A DNA stretch of 64,000 nt from Bradyrhizobium sp. SZCCHNS1050 (GCF_032484785.1 NZ_JAUETR010000001.1:2111501-2175500); one strand, 5' to 3'. Counted from the stretch's first letter, positions 10,408 through 19,699 are shown. Notes: a model not told the origin generated them from the letters alone. Made by a program: numbers and translations.

Positions 10408-13400
10408 ATGAATTCGCGCGTACCGTGGAGTAATGAAGGCATCGACCCGTCCGTCCGCGAGAGGGCCGAGGCCGCGGCGCAACGCGCCGGAATGACGCTG
10501 AACGACTGGATCAACTCCACGCTCGGCGCATCGACCCCGCCCGATTTCCGCGGCAGCCCCGCGCCACGCAGCACGCCGACCGTCAGCCGCGATGCCCGCG
10601 AGGTGACCGACATCCATCAGCGGCTCGACTCCATCGCACGGCAGATCGAGCAAATGTCGCGCCCCGTCGCGCGCAAGGATGGGCCACGCGACGAGCAGGG
10701 CGTCGCGCGTCAGCTGAACGACGCGATCTCGCGGCTCGACGCCCGCCTGTCGCAGATCTCGACGCCGCTGCGCAAGCCGGACACCGAGGACCGCTATCGT
10801 GGTCCTGACGGCGTCGAGCGCGCCGCTGCGCAGCTCTACCGGCCCGCCCAGCCGCTCAGCGCGGGTTCGTTCGACGTGGCCGTGGCCGAGATCAGCGCCC
10901 GCCAGAGCGAGCTCGACAATGCGCGCCCGCTGCCGCCGCACCAGGCACCGCCGACCGCGCCTGCCATGGCATCCGCAGCAGCGCCGCTGATGACTCCGAT
11001 CAGCGCGCCGCTGACGCCGCCGCAACCGGCAGCCCCCACTCCCGATTTCTCGCTGCTCGAACGCCATCTGCTGAAGATCACGAGCCAGATCGAGGCGCTG
11101 CATCGCCCCGACGACGGCATCGAGCAGTCGATCGCCGGCTTCCGCAACGAGCTCTCCGAAATTCGTCACGCCATCACCGAGGCGATGCCGCGCCGGGCGA
11201 TCGAGTCGATCGAGAACGAGATTCGCTCGCTGTCGCGCCGTATCGACGAGAACCGCAACACCGGCGTCGACGGCCACGCACTGGCCGGGATCGAGCGCGC
11301 GCTGACCGACATCCGCGAGGTCGTCGGCTCGCTGAAGCCTGCCGAGCAGCTCGCCGTCTATGACGAGGCGATCCGCAATCTCGGCGCCAAGCTCGACCTG
11401 ATCCTGCGCGCCAATGACGACCCTGGCACCGTGCAGCAGCTCGAAAGCGCCATCGCGGCGCTGCGTGCGATCGTCGCCAATGTCGCCTCCAACGACGCGC
11501 TGGAACGACTGTCGGACGATCTCCGCCAGCTGTCGTCGAAGGTCGACCAGGTCACACAGGCGCGCGACAATCACGACTCGTTCCACGAGTCGTTTGCGGC
11601 GCTCGAACAGCGCATTGCCGCGCTGACCTCGACCCTGGAAAGCCGCGAGCCGCCGGCGGCCGCGCCCGACCACACTGCCCAGATCGAGGACGCGCTGCGC
11701 GGCCTGTCCGACCGCATCGACCGCCTGCAGGTCGGCAACGACGGCTCATCGGCGATCACCCATCTCGAACAGCGGATCAGCTATCTGCTGGAGCGGCTCG
11801 AGGCCGCCAACGACCCGCGCGGCGGCAACATGACCCGCGTCGAGGACGGCCTGCAGGACATCCTGCGCTATCTCGAACGGCAGCAGGCGACCTTCGCAGC
11901 GCTGGCGGAGAGCCGGTCGCAGCGCGAAACGTCGCAGGACGGCGGCCTGATCGACATGGTCAAGCGCGAGCTGTCCGACATCCGCTTCAGCCAGACCGAG
12001 ACCGACCGCAACACCCAGGACTCGCTCGAGGCCGTCCACAACACGCTGGGGCACGTCGTCGACCGCCTCGCCATGATCGAAGGCGACCTGCGCAATGTGC
12101 GCGCCACCGCGAGCCCGCCGGCCGCGCTGCCGCCGCTGGCACCGCCAATCGAGTCGCCGATGCCGGCCGCACGCGCGCCGGCGCCCCAGGCCTTTGCCGA
12201 GCCGGCCAGGCCAGAGCCCGCCTACCGGCCGGAGCTGCCCAATCCGGCGGCCGAGCAGCCAGCGGGACAGATTGTCGCTCCGGCCGCGGGTCAACAGGCG
12301 TTCGCGGCCGCCTCGCGCGACTTCCACGCCGCGCAGGCGCCGGCGGCCGCCATGCCGCCGCCGATTCCGCCGAAGGCGATCGCCGACATCCTCGAGCCGC
12401 ACACAGCACAGGCGCCCCGCTCGACCGTCATCGTCCCCGAGCTGCCGCCGGATCATCCGCTCGAACCCGGCACCCGTCCGCCTGGCCGGACCGCATCGCC
12501 CGCCGAGCGGATCGCCGCGTCCGAGGATGCGCTGAGCGAGCTTCCCGCCGGCAAGCGGGAGCCGGTGTCGACGTCGAGCTTCATCGCGGCTGCGCGCCGC
12601 GCGGCGCAGGCCGCGGCGGCTGCACAGCCCGTGGACGCCAAGAAGGCGAAGAAGGACAAGCCGAAGGAGAAGGCCAAGGAACCGCCGAAAGACCTCCCCA
12701 AGGACGTCGCCAGCGACGCTGTCAAGCCCAAGGCCAAACCCAAGGACAAGCCGACGTTCGCTCTCACCGCCGAGGGTGACGAGGAAGTCTCGACCATTGG
12801 GTCGAAGATCCGCTCGCTCCTGGTCGGGGCCAGCGTCGTCGTGATCGTGCTCGGCACTTTCAAATTCGCGATGTCGCTGCTCGACAGCGGCAGCACGCCG
12901 CCACCGATCTCGCCGATGGAAACCCAGGGCGAGGCGCCGCGCGCGCAGATGCCGTCGGCCTCGCCGAGCCTGTCGCCGCGGCCGACGACGCCCGACCAGA
13001 GCGTGCCGTCGTTGACGTCGCCGACGCCGATCGACCGTCAGTCCTACAATCGGGCCATGCCGAGCGAAGCGGAGACGATCGCAATGCTCGCGATCCCGCA
13101 GGACGTCGAAAAGCCAGCCACATTACCTGCTGCCGTCCCCACTGATATCACCGGCACGATCCCAACCGCTGCCAACGGCCAGAAGCTCGGCTTGGTGCAA
13201 GTGCCCGCCTCCGAGAAGCTGCCCGATGCCATCGGCGGACTGGCGCTGCGCAATGCCGCCCTGAAGGGTGATCCGACCGCCGCCTACGAAGTCGGCGTGC
13301 GCTTTGCCGAGGGCAAGGGCGTCGCGGCGAACTATGAGGAAGCCGCGAAGTGGTATGACCGCGCCGCGCAGGCGGGGCTGATCCCGGCGGTCTTCCGTCT

Positions 13401-13929
13401 CGGCACCTTCTACGAGAAGGGTCTCGGCGTGAAGAAGGACGCCGACATCGCCCGCCGCTACTACGTGGTCGCCGCCGAGCGCGGCAACGCCAAGGCGATG
13501 CACAATCTCGCCGTGCTGGACGCCGACGGCGGCGGCAAGGGCGCGAACTACAAGAGCGCCTCGCAATGGTTCCGCAAGGCCGCCGAGCGCGGCGTCGCCG
13601 ATAGCCAGTTCAACCTCGGCATCCTCTATGCCCGTGGCATCGGCGTCGAACAGAACCTCGCCGAATCCTACAAATGGTTCACCCTGGCCGCAGCGCAGGG
13701 TGACGTCGACGCGGGGCGCAAGCGCGACGATGTCGCCAAGCGGCTCGATGTCCAGTCGCTCGCCGCGGCCAAGCTCGCGATCCAGACCTTCACGGTCGAA
13801 CCGCAGCCCGACGACGCCGTGAACGTGCCGGCGCCCGTCGGCGGCTGGGATGGCACGCAGGCGATCGCCAAGGCAGCCGCGGCCAAGGCGGCGCTGGCGA
13901 AGCGCGCGGCTGCGACGGCGCCGCGCTGA
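10408..13929 (+). CDS. PodJ-like polar organising protein with coiled coils and Sel1 repeats
   Basis: A 1173-residue membrane-spanning protein. The N-terminus (WSNEGIDPSVRERAEAAAQ, then AGMTLNDWIN) is the signature of alphaproteobacterial PodJ-type localisation factors. Residues about 50-580 are coiled-coil segments rich in LERR/IDRL/ISRL patterns. About 580-800 is a Pro/Ala- and Lys-rich disordered linker. A single membrane segment (LLVGASVVVIVLGTFKFAM) lies near 805-828. Residues about 950-1095 carry three to four Sel1/TPR repeats (AANYEEAAKWYDRAAQAGL and relatives) on the far side of the membrane. Unlike Caulobacter PodJ, the protein ends soon after the Sel1 repeats, with no peptidoglycan-binding domain. 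An ATG at 10336 is an alternative start. Confidence 0.75.
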   Translation: MNSRVPWSNEGIDPSVRERAEAAAQRAGMTLNDWINSTLGASTPPDFRGSPAPRSTPTVSRDAREVTDIHQRLDSIARQIEQMSRPVARKDGPRDEQGVARQLNDAISRLDARLSQISTPLRKPDTEDRYRGPDGVERAAAQLYRPAQPLSAGSFDVAVAEISARQSELDNARPLPPHQAPPTAPAMASAAAPLMTPISAPLTPPQPAAPTPDFSLLERHLLKITSQIEALHRPDDGIEQSIAGFRNELSEIRHAITEAMPRRAIESIENEIRSLSRRIDENRNTGVDGHALAGIERALTDIREVVGSLKPAEQLAVYDEAIRNLGAKLDLILRANDDPGTVQQLESAIAALRAIVANVASNDALERLSDDLRQLSSKVDQVTQARDNHDSFHESFAALEQRIAALTSTLESREPPAAAPDHTAQIEDALRGLSDRIDRLQVGNDGSSAITHLEQRISYLLERLEAANDPRGGNMTRVEDGLQDILRYLERQQATFAALAESRSQRETSQDGGLIDMVKRELSDIRFSQTETDRNTQDSLEAVHNTLGHVVDRLAMIEGDLRNVRATASPPAALPPLAPPIESPMPAARAPAPQAFAEPARPEPAYRPELPNPAAEQPAGQIVAPAAGQQAFAAASRDFHAAQAPAAAMPPPIPPKAIADILEPHTAQAPRSTVIVPELPPDHPLEPGTRPPGRTASPAERIAASEDALSELPAGKREPVSTSSFIAAARRAAQAAAAAQPVDAKKAKKDKPKEKAKEPPKDLPKDVASDAVKPKAKPKDKPTFALTAEGDEEVSTIGSKIRSLLVGASVVVIVLGTFKFAMSLLDSGSTPPPISPMETQGEAPRAQMPSASPSLSPRPTTPDQSVPSLTSPTPIDRQSYNRAMPSEAETIAMLAIPQDVEKPATLPAAVPTDITGTIPTAANGQKLGLVQVPASEKLPDAIGGLALRNAALKGDPTAAYEVGVRFAEGKGVAANYEEAAKWYDRAAQAGLIPAVFRLGTFYEKGLGVKKDADIARRYYVVAAERGNAKAMHNLAVLDADGGGKGANYKSASQWFRKAAERGVADSQFNLGILYARGIGVEQNLAESYKWFTLAAAQGDVDAGRKRDDVAKRLDVQSLAAAKLAIQTFTVEPQPDDAVNVPAPVGGWDGTQAIAKAAAAKAALAKRAAATAPR

Positions 13930-14085
13930 CACGGGCATAGCGCCCCTCTTTCGACATGGACGAGCGTCCGCGCACAGCCTGAAAAATCCTCCCGGCTTGC
14001 GATCGCGCCGCCATAGTGTCGCGCGGTCGATCGATATAGGTTGTCGCGGCGGATCATCACGAGCGCCGCGAGGGAGCATCGACGG

Positions 14086-14919
14086 GTGTCAGCGGGGAAC
14101 GACCAACAGGACGGCGCGCGCTTCCTGCAGTCGCCGACGGGCCCCCGCGTGCCGCCGCGGACCACGGCGAACGTCGCCGCTGCTCCGCCTCCTCGCCAAC
14201 GAATGCAGCACGTGACCGACGGCTATCCTGCGGCGTTCCGATGGCGCCGGCTGGCTTCCGTCATCTTCTTCGTTGCAATCGTGCTCGGCGGAGGCATTCG
14301 CGCCTACCGCGACCTGTCGCGACCCGACGCCTGGTCGTTCTGGAAGGATCAGTACATCTCGCCGAGTCTGTCGGCGGCGCTGGTCGCCGACCCCGCGCTT
14401 GCCGGGCTGGGCGACAGGCGCACCGTGCTCGCCGTCAGCGGCCCCATCGGGCCAGCGGCGGCCGGCTGGCTGCGCGAGCGGATCAGCGAGGCCCGTCTCA
14501 AGCCGGGCGACGTGATCCTGCTGTCCTCGCCCGGCGGCAACCTCGACCAGGGGGTGCTGATGGGCGAGGTCATCCGCGCCCACGGACTCGCTACCGCCGT
14601 CGGCGTGGCCGACAATGCCGGCCGCATCCGTCCGGGCTTCTGCGCCAGCGCCTGCGTGTTCGCCTTTGCCGGCGGGCAGACCCGCTACGGCCTCGATGGT
14701 TCGGCGCTCGGCGTGCACCGCTTCACGTCGGAGGCCCGTGGCGCCGACGCGGTCGCCGACACCCAGCGCGTCACCGGCGCCATCCTCGGCTACATGACGC
14801 GCATGGGCGTATCGTCGCAGGTCATCGAGGCGATGTCGCAGACCCGCGACATCCGCTGGCTCGATCCGGGCGATGCCGAGGCCATGAGGCTGGTGACCGC
14901 GCCGCTCAAGGCCCTTTGA
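14086..14919 (+). CDS. Membrane-anchored periplasmic ClpP/crotonase-fold protein (COG3904-like)
   Basis: A 277-residue protein. I chose the GTG at 14086 because GAGGGAG stands nine bases before it; an ATG at 14203 would trim the tail. A hydrophobic segment (LASVIFFVAIVLGGGI) anchors or exports it. The rest resembles ClpP-fold periplasmic proteins: a VILLSSPGGNLDQG turn, then FCASACVFAFAGG with a serine between two cysteines, and a histidine in LGVHRF 23 residues later. That spacing is close to the Ser-His spacing of ClpP, so it may be a serine protease or esterase, but no activity is shown. A smaller relative is at 37749. Confidence 0.65.
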   Translation: MSAGNDQQDGARFLQSPTGPRVPPRTTANVAAAPPPRQRMQHVTDGYPAAFRWRRLASVIFFVAIVLGGGIRAYRDLSRPDAWSFWKDQYISPSLSAALVADPALAGLGDRRTVLAVSGPIGPAAAGWLRERISEARLKPGDVILLSSPGGNLDQGVLMGEVIRAHGLATAVGVADNAGRIRPGFCASACVFAFAGGQTRYGLDGSALGVHRFTSEARGADAVADTQRVTGAILGYMTRMGVSSQVIEAMSQTRDIRWLDPGDAEAMRLVTAPLKAL

Positions 14920-15078
14920 CGGAGCGCCCAGACCCCCACGTTCGGCGTCGGTGGATGTGACGTCGACTTCGGGCGGGAATGACTGATCCCTTCGCTGCCA
15001 TTTTCGGTTATGCAGGAGCTTGGCATCCTGCGTCGCATGCGCGGGATGCTCGCTCGAAGGATCGCAGAGGCCGCGCGG

Positions 15079-16005
15079 ATGCAGATTTATCTTCCGATCG
15101 CCGACATCCCGGTCAACATCTTCCTGTTGCTGGCGATGGGCGCGGCCGTCGGCTTCGTCTCCGGCATGTTCGGCATCGGCGGCGGGTTCCTGATGACGCC
15201 GCTCCTGATCTTCGTCGGCATCACCCCCGCGGTCGCGGTCGCCTCGGTCTCCAGCCACATCGCCGCCTCCTCGTTCTCCGGGGCGCTGTCCTATTGGCGA
15301 CGGCGCGCCATCGATCCCTCGCTGGCCGCGGTGTTGATGATCGGCGGCGCGCTCGGCACCGGACTCGGCGTCGCCACCTTCACCCTGTTGCGGTCGCTCG
15401 GCCAGCTCGATCTGATGATCGCGCTGTCCTATGTCGTCCTGCTGACGAGCGTCGGCGGCACGATGTTCTGGGAGGGTCTGCGGGCGATGATGCGCGCGCG
15501 CCAGGGCGCGGTCGCGACCGTGCGGCGTCCGGGCAGCCATGTCTGGATCCATGGCCTGCCGCTGAAGATGCGCTTCAAGCGCTCGAAGATCTATGTCTCC
15601 GTCATTCCGGTGATCGCCATCGGCCTCATCATCGGCTTCCTCGGCGCCGTGATGGGCATCGGCGGCGGCTTCATTCTGGTGCCCCTGCTGATCTACCTGC
15701 TGCGCGTGCCGACCTCGACCGTCATCGGCACCTCGATGGTCCTGACGCTCGCGACCATGATGATCGCGACCATGCTGCACGCGATGAGCAATCATCTGGT
15801 CGACGCCGTGCTGGCGCTGATCCTGATGGTCGGCGGCGTCACCGGCGCGCAGTTCGGGGCCCGCGCCGGCCAGATGATCCGCGGCGAGCAGCTGCGGCTG
15901 CTGCTCGGCCTGCTGATCCTCGCCGTCGGCATCCGGTTCGCGATCGAGCTCGTGATCAAGCCCGACGACCTGTTCACGATCCGCGAGACCGAGATCAGCA
16001 GATGA
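15079..16005 (+). CDS. TauE/SafE-family sulfite/anion exporter
   Basis: A 308-residue inner-membrane protein with about eight hydrophobic segments arranged as two internal repeats. Each repeat opens with the family signature: GFVSGMFGIGGGFLMTP and GFLGAVMGIGGGFILVP. The family moves sulfite, sulfoacetate or related organic anions. The conserved start MQIYLPIADIPVN supports the ATG at 15079 over the longer frame. Its stop overlaps the start of the next gene by four bases (ATGA), so the two are translationally coupled. Confidence 0.88.
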   Translation: MQIYLPIADIPVNIFLLLAMGAAVGFVSGMFGIGGGFLMTPLLIFVGITPAVAVASVSSHIAASSFSGALSYWRRRAIDPSLAAVLMIGGALGTGLGVATFTLLRSLGQLDLMIALSYVVLLTSVGGTMFWEGLRAMMRARQGAVATVRRPGSHVWIHGLPLKMRFKRSKIYVSVIPVIAIGLIIGFLGAVMGIGGGFILVPLLIYLLRVPTSTVIGTSMVLTLATMMIATMLHAMSNHLVDAVLALILMVGGVTGAQFGARAGQMIRGEQLRLLLGLLILAVGIRFAIELVIKPDDLFTIRETEISR

Positions 16006-16781
16006 CGCCGCTCCGCCTCGCCAGCCTCACCTTCATGCTGCTGCTTGCCGGCGCCGCATCGGCGCGCGCCGAGCGGCTGATCGTCTCGGTCTCCAACCAT
16101 CGCGTGACGGTGACGCCGAACTATTCCGGGGAGGAGCTGGTGCTGTTCGGCTCGGTCGAGAAGGACACCCAGACCCCGCCGGGTCGCACCGCCTATGACC
16201 TCGTCGTCACCGTCCGGGGCCCGCGGGCCGACATGGTGACGCGGCGCAAGGAGCGCAAGTTCGGCATCTGGATCAACACCGACTCGCGCCAGTTCCTCAA
16301 GGTGCCCGGCTATCTGGCGCTGTTCGCCAACCGCCAGTTCGACGCGATGGCCGCGCCCGAGGTGCTGCGCCGGCAGCAGCTCGGACTCAACAACGTGCTG
16401 CTGACCCAGCGCGTCGGTCCCGACTATGCCGACGTGGTCCCGAACGACGCGTTCCGCAGCGCCTTCGTGCGGCTGCAATCGCAGCACGGTCTGTACCGCG
16501 AGGATACGTCCGCGGTGACCTTCCTCACGCCAACGCTGTTCCGCACCGGCATTCCGCTCCCCGCTGCGGTGCCGATCGGCACCTACGAGGTCGAGATCAA
16601 GCTGCTCGCCGACGGCGCGCTGGTCACCAAGACGGAGACCGCGTTCGAGATCGTCAAGGTCGGCTTCGAGCAGTTCGTCGCGAACTCGGCGCGGCAGAGC
16701 GGCTTCGTCTACGGCCTCGTCACCGCCGCGATGGCGCTGATGACGGGATGGATGGCGTCGATCGTGTTCCGTCGGGATTGA
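16002..16781 (+). CDS. TIGR02186-family membrane-anchored periplasmic protein
   Basis: A 259-residue protein with a cleavable-looking signal peptide (LTFMLLLAGAASARAE), a large periplasmic beta-rich domain (LIVSVSNHRVTVTPNYSGEE opens it) and a C-terminal membrane helix (VYGLVTAAMALMTGWMASIVF). It matches the TIGR02186 family, regularly found directly downstream of TauE/SafE exporters in alphaproteobacteria. The 4-base ATGA overlap here fits that partnership. It may stabilise or gate the exporter; its precise job is unknown. Confidence 0.8.
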   Translation: MTPLRLASLTFMLLLAGAASARAERLIVSVSNHRVTVTPNYSGEELVLFGSVEKDTQTPPGRTAYDLVVTVRGPRADMVTRRKERKFGIWINTDSRQFLKVPGYLALFANRQFDAMAAPEVLRRQQLGLNNVLLTQRVGPDYADVVPNDAFRSAFVRLQSQHGLYREDTSAVTFLTPTLFRTGIPLPAAVPIGTYEVEIKLLADGALVTKTETAFEIVKVGFEQFVANSARQSGFVYGLVTAAMALMTGWMASIVFRRD

Positions 16782-16792
16782 TCTTTTTCTCA

Positions 16793-17572
16793 TCAGGGGG
16801 AGGAGCTGGGTGGCGAGGCGATCACCGTCCGCACACCGGGCTCCAGAAGCTTCAGCCGCGCACCGAACCCGAGCGCATCGAAGGTCTTGCGCAGGTCCTG
16901 CGCGCTCTGGCGGAAATGCGCCCAGCCATCCGTGTGAACCGGAACGATGGCGGCCTCGGCAAACACGCGCGCGGTCTCGATCGTGTCGTTGGTGTCCATG
17001 GTGAGGTGGAACGGCCCGCGTGTCTGCGCCGCTCCGGCAAAAGGCATCACGACGCCAGGCTTGAAACGCCGCGCCACCTCCGCCACGCCGTCATAGAACA
17101 CCGTGTCGCCACTGACATAGACGGGCGCGCCGTGCTGCGGGATCAGGACGAAGCCGATCACATCGCCCGCGAGCGGCTCGATGCCGGCGGGACCATGGCG
17201 CGCCGGCGTCGCCGCGACCGTCAATGTCCTGCCGCCTTTGCTGAGCTGCGTCGTCTGCCACGGCGCCAATCCTTCCGCCAGCGCACCGAGCCTGCTTGCG
17301 CCGACTTCCGTCGTGAGCACGCGCGGTGCGCGTCTCAGGAAGGCGCGGCCGCCATGGTCGAGATTGTCGGAGTGCTGATCATGGCTCAGCAGCACCGCAT
17401 CGACCTCCCCGATCGCCTCAGCGGTCATCGCTGGTCCAGTGAGCTTCTCCAGTACGACATGCGGCAATTCATAGCGGCCGGGAGCATCGAATGTGGGATC
17501 GGTCAGCAGGCGGAAGCCATCGATTTCGATAAGGGCGGTCGGGCCGCCGATCAGGGTGATCGCAACACTCAT
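16793..17572 (-). CDS. MBL-fold metal-dependent hydrolase (UlaG-like)
   Basis: A 259-residue metallo-beta-lactamase-fold protein. Metal-binding motifs are visible in SHDQHSDNLDHGG, ATPARHGPAG, YVSGDTVFYDG and PVHTDGW, an arrangement like the UlaG/YtnP-type hydrolases. The ATG at 17572 overlaps the stop of the upstream EamA gene by four bases, so the two form one operon. The substrate is unknown. It may be co-induced with the exporter under the divergent LysR regulator. Confidence 0.8.
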   Translation of the reverse strand: MSVAITLIGGPTALIEIDGFRLLTDPTFDAPGRYELPHVVLEKLTGPAMTAEAIGEVDAVLLSHDQHSDNLDHGGRAFLRRAPRVLTTEVGASRLGALAEGLAPWQTTQLSKGGRTLTVAATPARHGPAGIEPLAGDVIGFVLIPQHGAPVYVSGDTVFYDGVAEVARRFKPGVVMPFAGAAQTRGPFHLTMDTNDTIETARVFAEAAIVPVHTDGWAHFRQSAQDLRKTFDALGFGARLKLLEPGVRTVIASPPSSSP

Positions 17573-18489
17573 GACGATGCTCCAATGATACGGGCCGGCG
17601 CCCGCGTGACCAGATAGATCCCAAGCGCGACGGGAACGACGCCGAGCAGGTCCTGCAGCGCCACGTGCTCGCCGAGCACCAGGAAGGCGAAGATCATCGC
17701 GAGCGGCGGCATCACGAAATGATAGGCGCTGGCCGCGGTCGCGCCGCATACTTTCAAGAGATGGAACCAGAGCACATAGGCCAGGATCGAGCCGCCGAGC
17801 ACGAGGAAGGCGAACGCGCCGATCAGTTGCGCATTCGGCACGATCTCGCCCACGTGCGACACGCCGAGCGCGACCGGCCATAACACCAGCCCGGCTGAGA
17901 GGTTCTGGATGCCGTTGCCGACCCACAGGCTGCCCTGCGGGGCGAGCTGCTTGAACAGGATGGTGCCGGTGACGATCGAGGCCAGCGCCGCCAGCGTATA
18001 GAGAATGCCTTCGAGCTGGTCGGTGCCGACGGACATACGGTGCCAGACGATCATGGCGACGCCGATGGTGCCGAGCGCGAGGCCCGAGATTTTGCGCAGG
18101 GTCAGCGGCTCGCCCAGCAGCAGCGCCGCGAGCACCGCGGTGAACACCGGATTGGCCGAGACGATCAGGCCGCCGAGCCCCGCCGACACCGTCTGCAGCC
18201 CGGTGTAGCCGAGACCGAGATACAGCGCGTTGTTGGCGATGCCGATGATCGCGAACACGGCCGCATCGCGCCAGCTCATGCGCAGCTCGCCCCGGACCGC
18301 CGGCACCACAAGAATGAGGACACCGGCGAGCGAGAACCGCGCCGCGAGCAGCAGCAGCGGCGGACAATAGGTCACCCCGATCTTGCCGGCAACGAAGGCA
18401 AAGCTCCACAACAGGCAGAACAGGCCGATTTCGAGCGGCAGCAGGTTGGACTTCACGGGGCTCACGGCAACGGAGGATACGGACGACAT
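17569..18489 (-). CDS. EamA/DMT-superfamily transporter
   Basis: A 306-residue inner-membrane protein with ten predicted hydrophobic segments in two EamA repeats (for example LEIGLFCLLWSFAFVAGKIG and VLGGSILAYVLWFHLLKV). The drug/metabolite transporter superfamily usually exports amino acids, metabolites or drugs. The ATG at 18489 follows GGAG. It is divergent from a LysR regulator that probably controls it, and coupled downstream to the MBL-fold hydrolase. Its substrate is not predictable. Confidence 0.86.
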   Translation of the reverse strand: MSSVSSVAVSPVKSNLLPLEIGLFCLLWSFAFVAGKIGVTYCPPLLLLAARFSLAGVLILVVPAVRGELRMSWRDAAVFAIIGIANNALYLGLGYTGLQTVSAGLGGLIVSANPVFTAVLAALLLGEPLTLRKISGLALGTIGVAMIVWHRMSVGTDQLEGILYTLAALASIVTGTILFKQLAPQGSLWVGNGIQNLSAGLVLWPVALGVSHVGEIVPNAQLIGAFAFLVLGGSILAYVLWFHLLKVCGATAASAYHFVMPPLAMIFAFLVLGEHVALQDLLGVVPVALGIYLVTRAPARIIGASS

Positions 18490-18528
18490 CGGAGGTCTCC
18501 TTCGCCGCCGGTGTAGGGCTGTTCTTTC

Positions 18529-18577
18529 CCATTTGGAAATTAAATGATAGACTGACACTCAGTGGTTTTTCAAATGG
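18529..18577. promoter_or_regulatory. Putative LysR binding region (two inverted repeats)
   Basis: An outer inverted repeat pairs CCATTTGGAAA (18529-18539) with TTTTCAAATGG (18567-18577). An inner dyad ACTGA-CAC-TCAGT lies at 18551-18563. The region is AT-rich compared with its surroundings and fills the divergent gap between the EamA gene and the LysR gene. This is the expected location for a LysR autoregulatory and activation site. Confidence 0.5.
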
Positions 18578-18586
18578 AGGCCCGGC

Positions 18587-19453
18587 ATGCTCGATCTGGA
18601 CCTGTTGCGCAGCTTCGTCTCGGTGGTCGAGGCGGGCGGCTTCACCCGCGCGAGCGAGCGCGTCCACCGCACGCAGTCGACGATCAGCCAGCAGATTCGC
18701 CGGCTGGAGGACGACCTCGGCCAAACGCTGCTCAACCGCGACGGCCGCGAGGTCACGCCGACCGAGGCCGGCGAACGGCTGTTGTCCTATGCCCGCCGCC
18801 TGCTCGCGCTCGCCGAGGAGGCCCGCGACGTCGTGGCGCGGCCCGGACCCGACGGCGCGGTGAAGCTCGGCATCCCCGAGGATTTCGCGGCCTACCGGCT
18901 CGCCAAGCTGCTCGCCGCGTTCTCGCGCGCCCACCCCGATCTGCGGCTCGACGTGCGCGCCGACCAGAGCCTCAACCTCAAGCGCGACATCGAGCGCGGC
19001 GATCTCGATCTGGCGCTGCTCAAGCGCGGTGCCGACGATGCACACGCAGCGATCGCGGCATGGCCGGAGCAGGTCTATTGGGTGACCAGCAAGAGCCATC
19101 CGGTCAACCTCGAGGCCCGCTCGCTGCCGCTGATCGGCTTCCCGCTCGGCTGCATCTATCGCACCCGCGCGATCCATGCGCTGGAGAGCGAGGGACGCGC
19201 CTGGCACATGGCCTACACATCGTCGAGCCTCGCCGGCATCCAGGCCGCGGTCGCCGCCGGCATGGGACTGAGCATCCTGTCCGAGATGTCGGTGCAGGCG
19301 GAGCACCGCGTGCTGACGGCCCGCGAGGGCTTTGCGCCGATCGAGCGCACGGAGGTCGCGCTGCTCGCCTCGCCCGACGCCAGCCCGGCGACGTTGCGCC
19401 TGGCCGACCGGCTGGCCGAGTTCTGCGAGAAGGTGCAGGCGAAGGCGGCCTGA
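18587..19453 (+). CDS. LysR-family transcriptional regulator
   Basis: A 288-residue LysR protein. The N-terminal helix-turn-helix (VEAGGFTRASERVHRTQSTI, then SQQIRRLEDDLGQTLLNRDG) is canonical. The C-terminal two-lobed effector domain follows (KLGIPEDFAAYRLAKLLAAF onward). The start ATG is preceded by GGAGG. It faces away from the EamA/MBL-hydrolase operon, its probable target. The effector is unknown. Confidence 0.9.
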   Translation: MLDLDLLRSFVSVVEAGGFTRASERVHRTQSTISQQIRRLEDDLGQTLLNRDGREVTPTEAGERLLSYARRLLALAEEARDVVARPGPDGAVKLGIPEDFAAYRLAKLLAAFSRAHPDLRLDVRADQSLNLKRDIERGDLDLALLKRGADDAHAAIAAWPEQVYWVTSKSHPVNLEARSLPLIGFPLGCIYRTRAIHALESEGRAWHMAYTSSSLAGIQAAVAAGMGLSILSEMSVQAEHRVLTAREGFAPIERTEVALLASPDASPATLRLADRLAEFCEKVQAKAA

Positions 19454-19502
19454 CGGGCATTCGTCCGCGGCTCCGGCGACCATGACGCCACGAGGACGCT
19501 TC

Positions 19503-19612
19503 GTTCCCTCTCCCGCTTGCGGGGGAGGGCTAGGGAGGGGCCGCTCCGACGGCGGTGCGCTTGGCGCCCCCTCTCCAACTCTCCCCCGCAACCGGGGGAG
19601 AGGGCACAGCGG
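19503..19612. repeat. Family A palindromic element copy 3
   Basis: An inverted repeat with arms CCCTCTCCCGCTTGCGGGGGAGGG and CTCTCCCCCGCAACCGGGGGAGAGGG. The centre carries GGCGCCCC/GGGGCCG blocks. It lies between the convergent LysR gene and the PdeM gene. The rest of this gap (19613-19699) shows no gene. Confidence 0.8.
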
Positions 19613-19699
19613 TGCGCGCGGCGGGCATGATCAGTCCAACTTCGAATGATCCGTTCGACCTCTGATCACTCATCCAACTAATGAATTTCCATCATCCAA

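Noticed and set aside
14089..15795. A 568-residue minus-strand open frame
   Set aside because: It lies opposite the ClpP-fold and TauE/SafE genes, which have ribosome sites and clear domains. The product is rich in His, Asp, Arg and Gln repeats.
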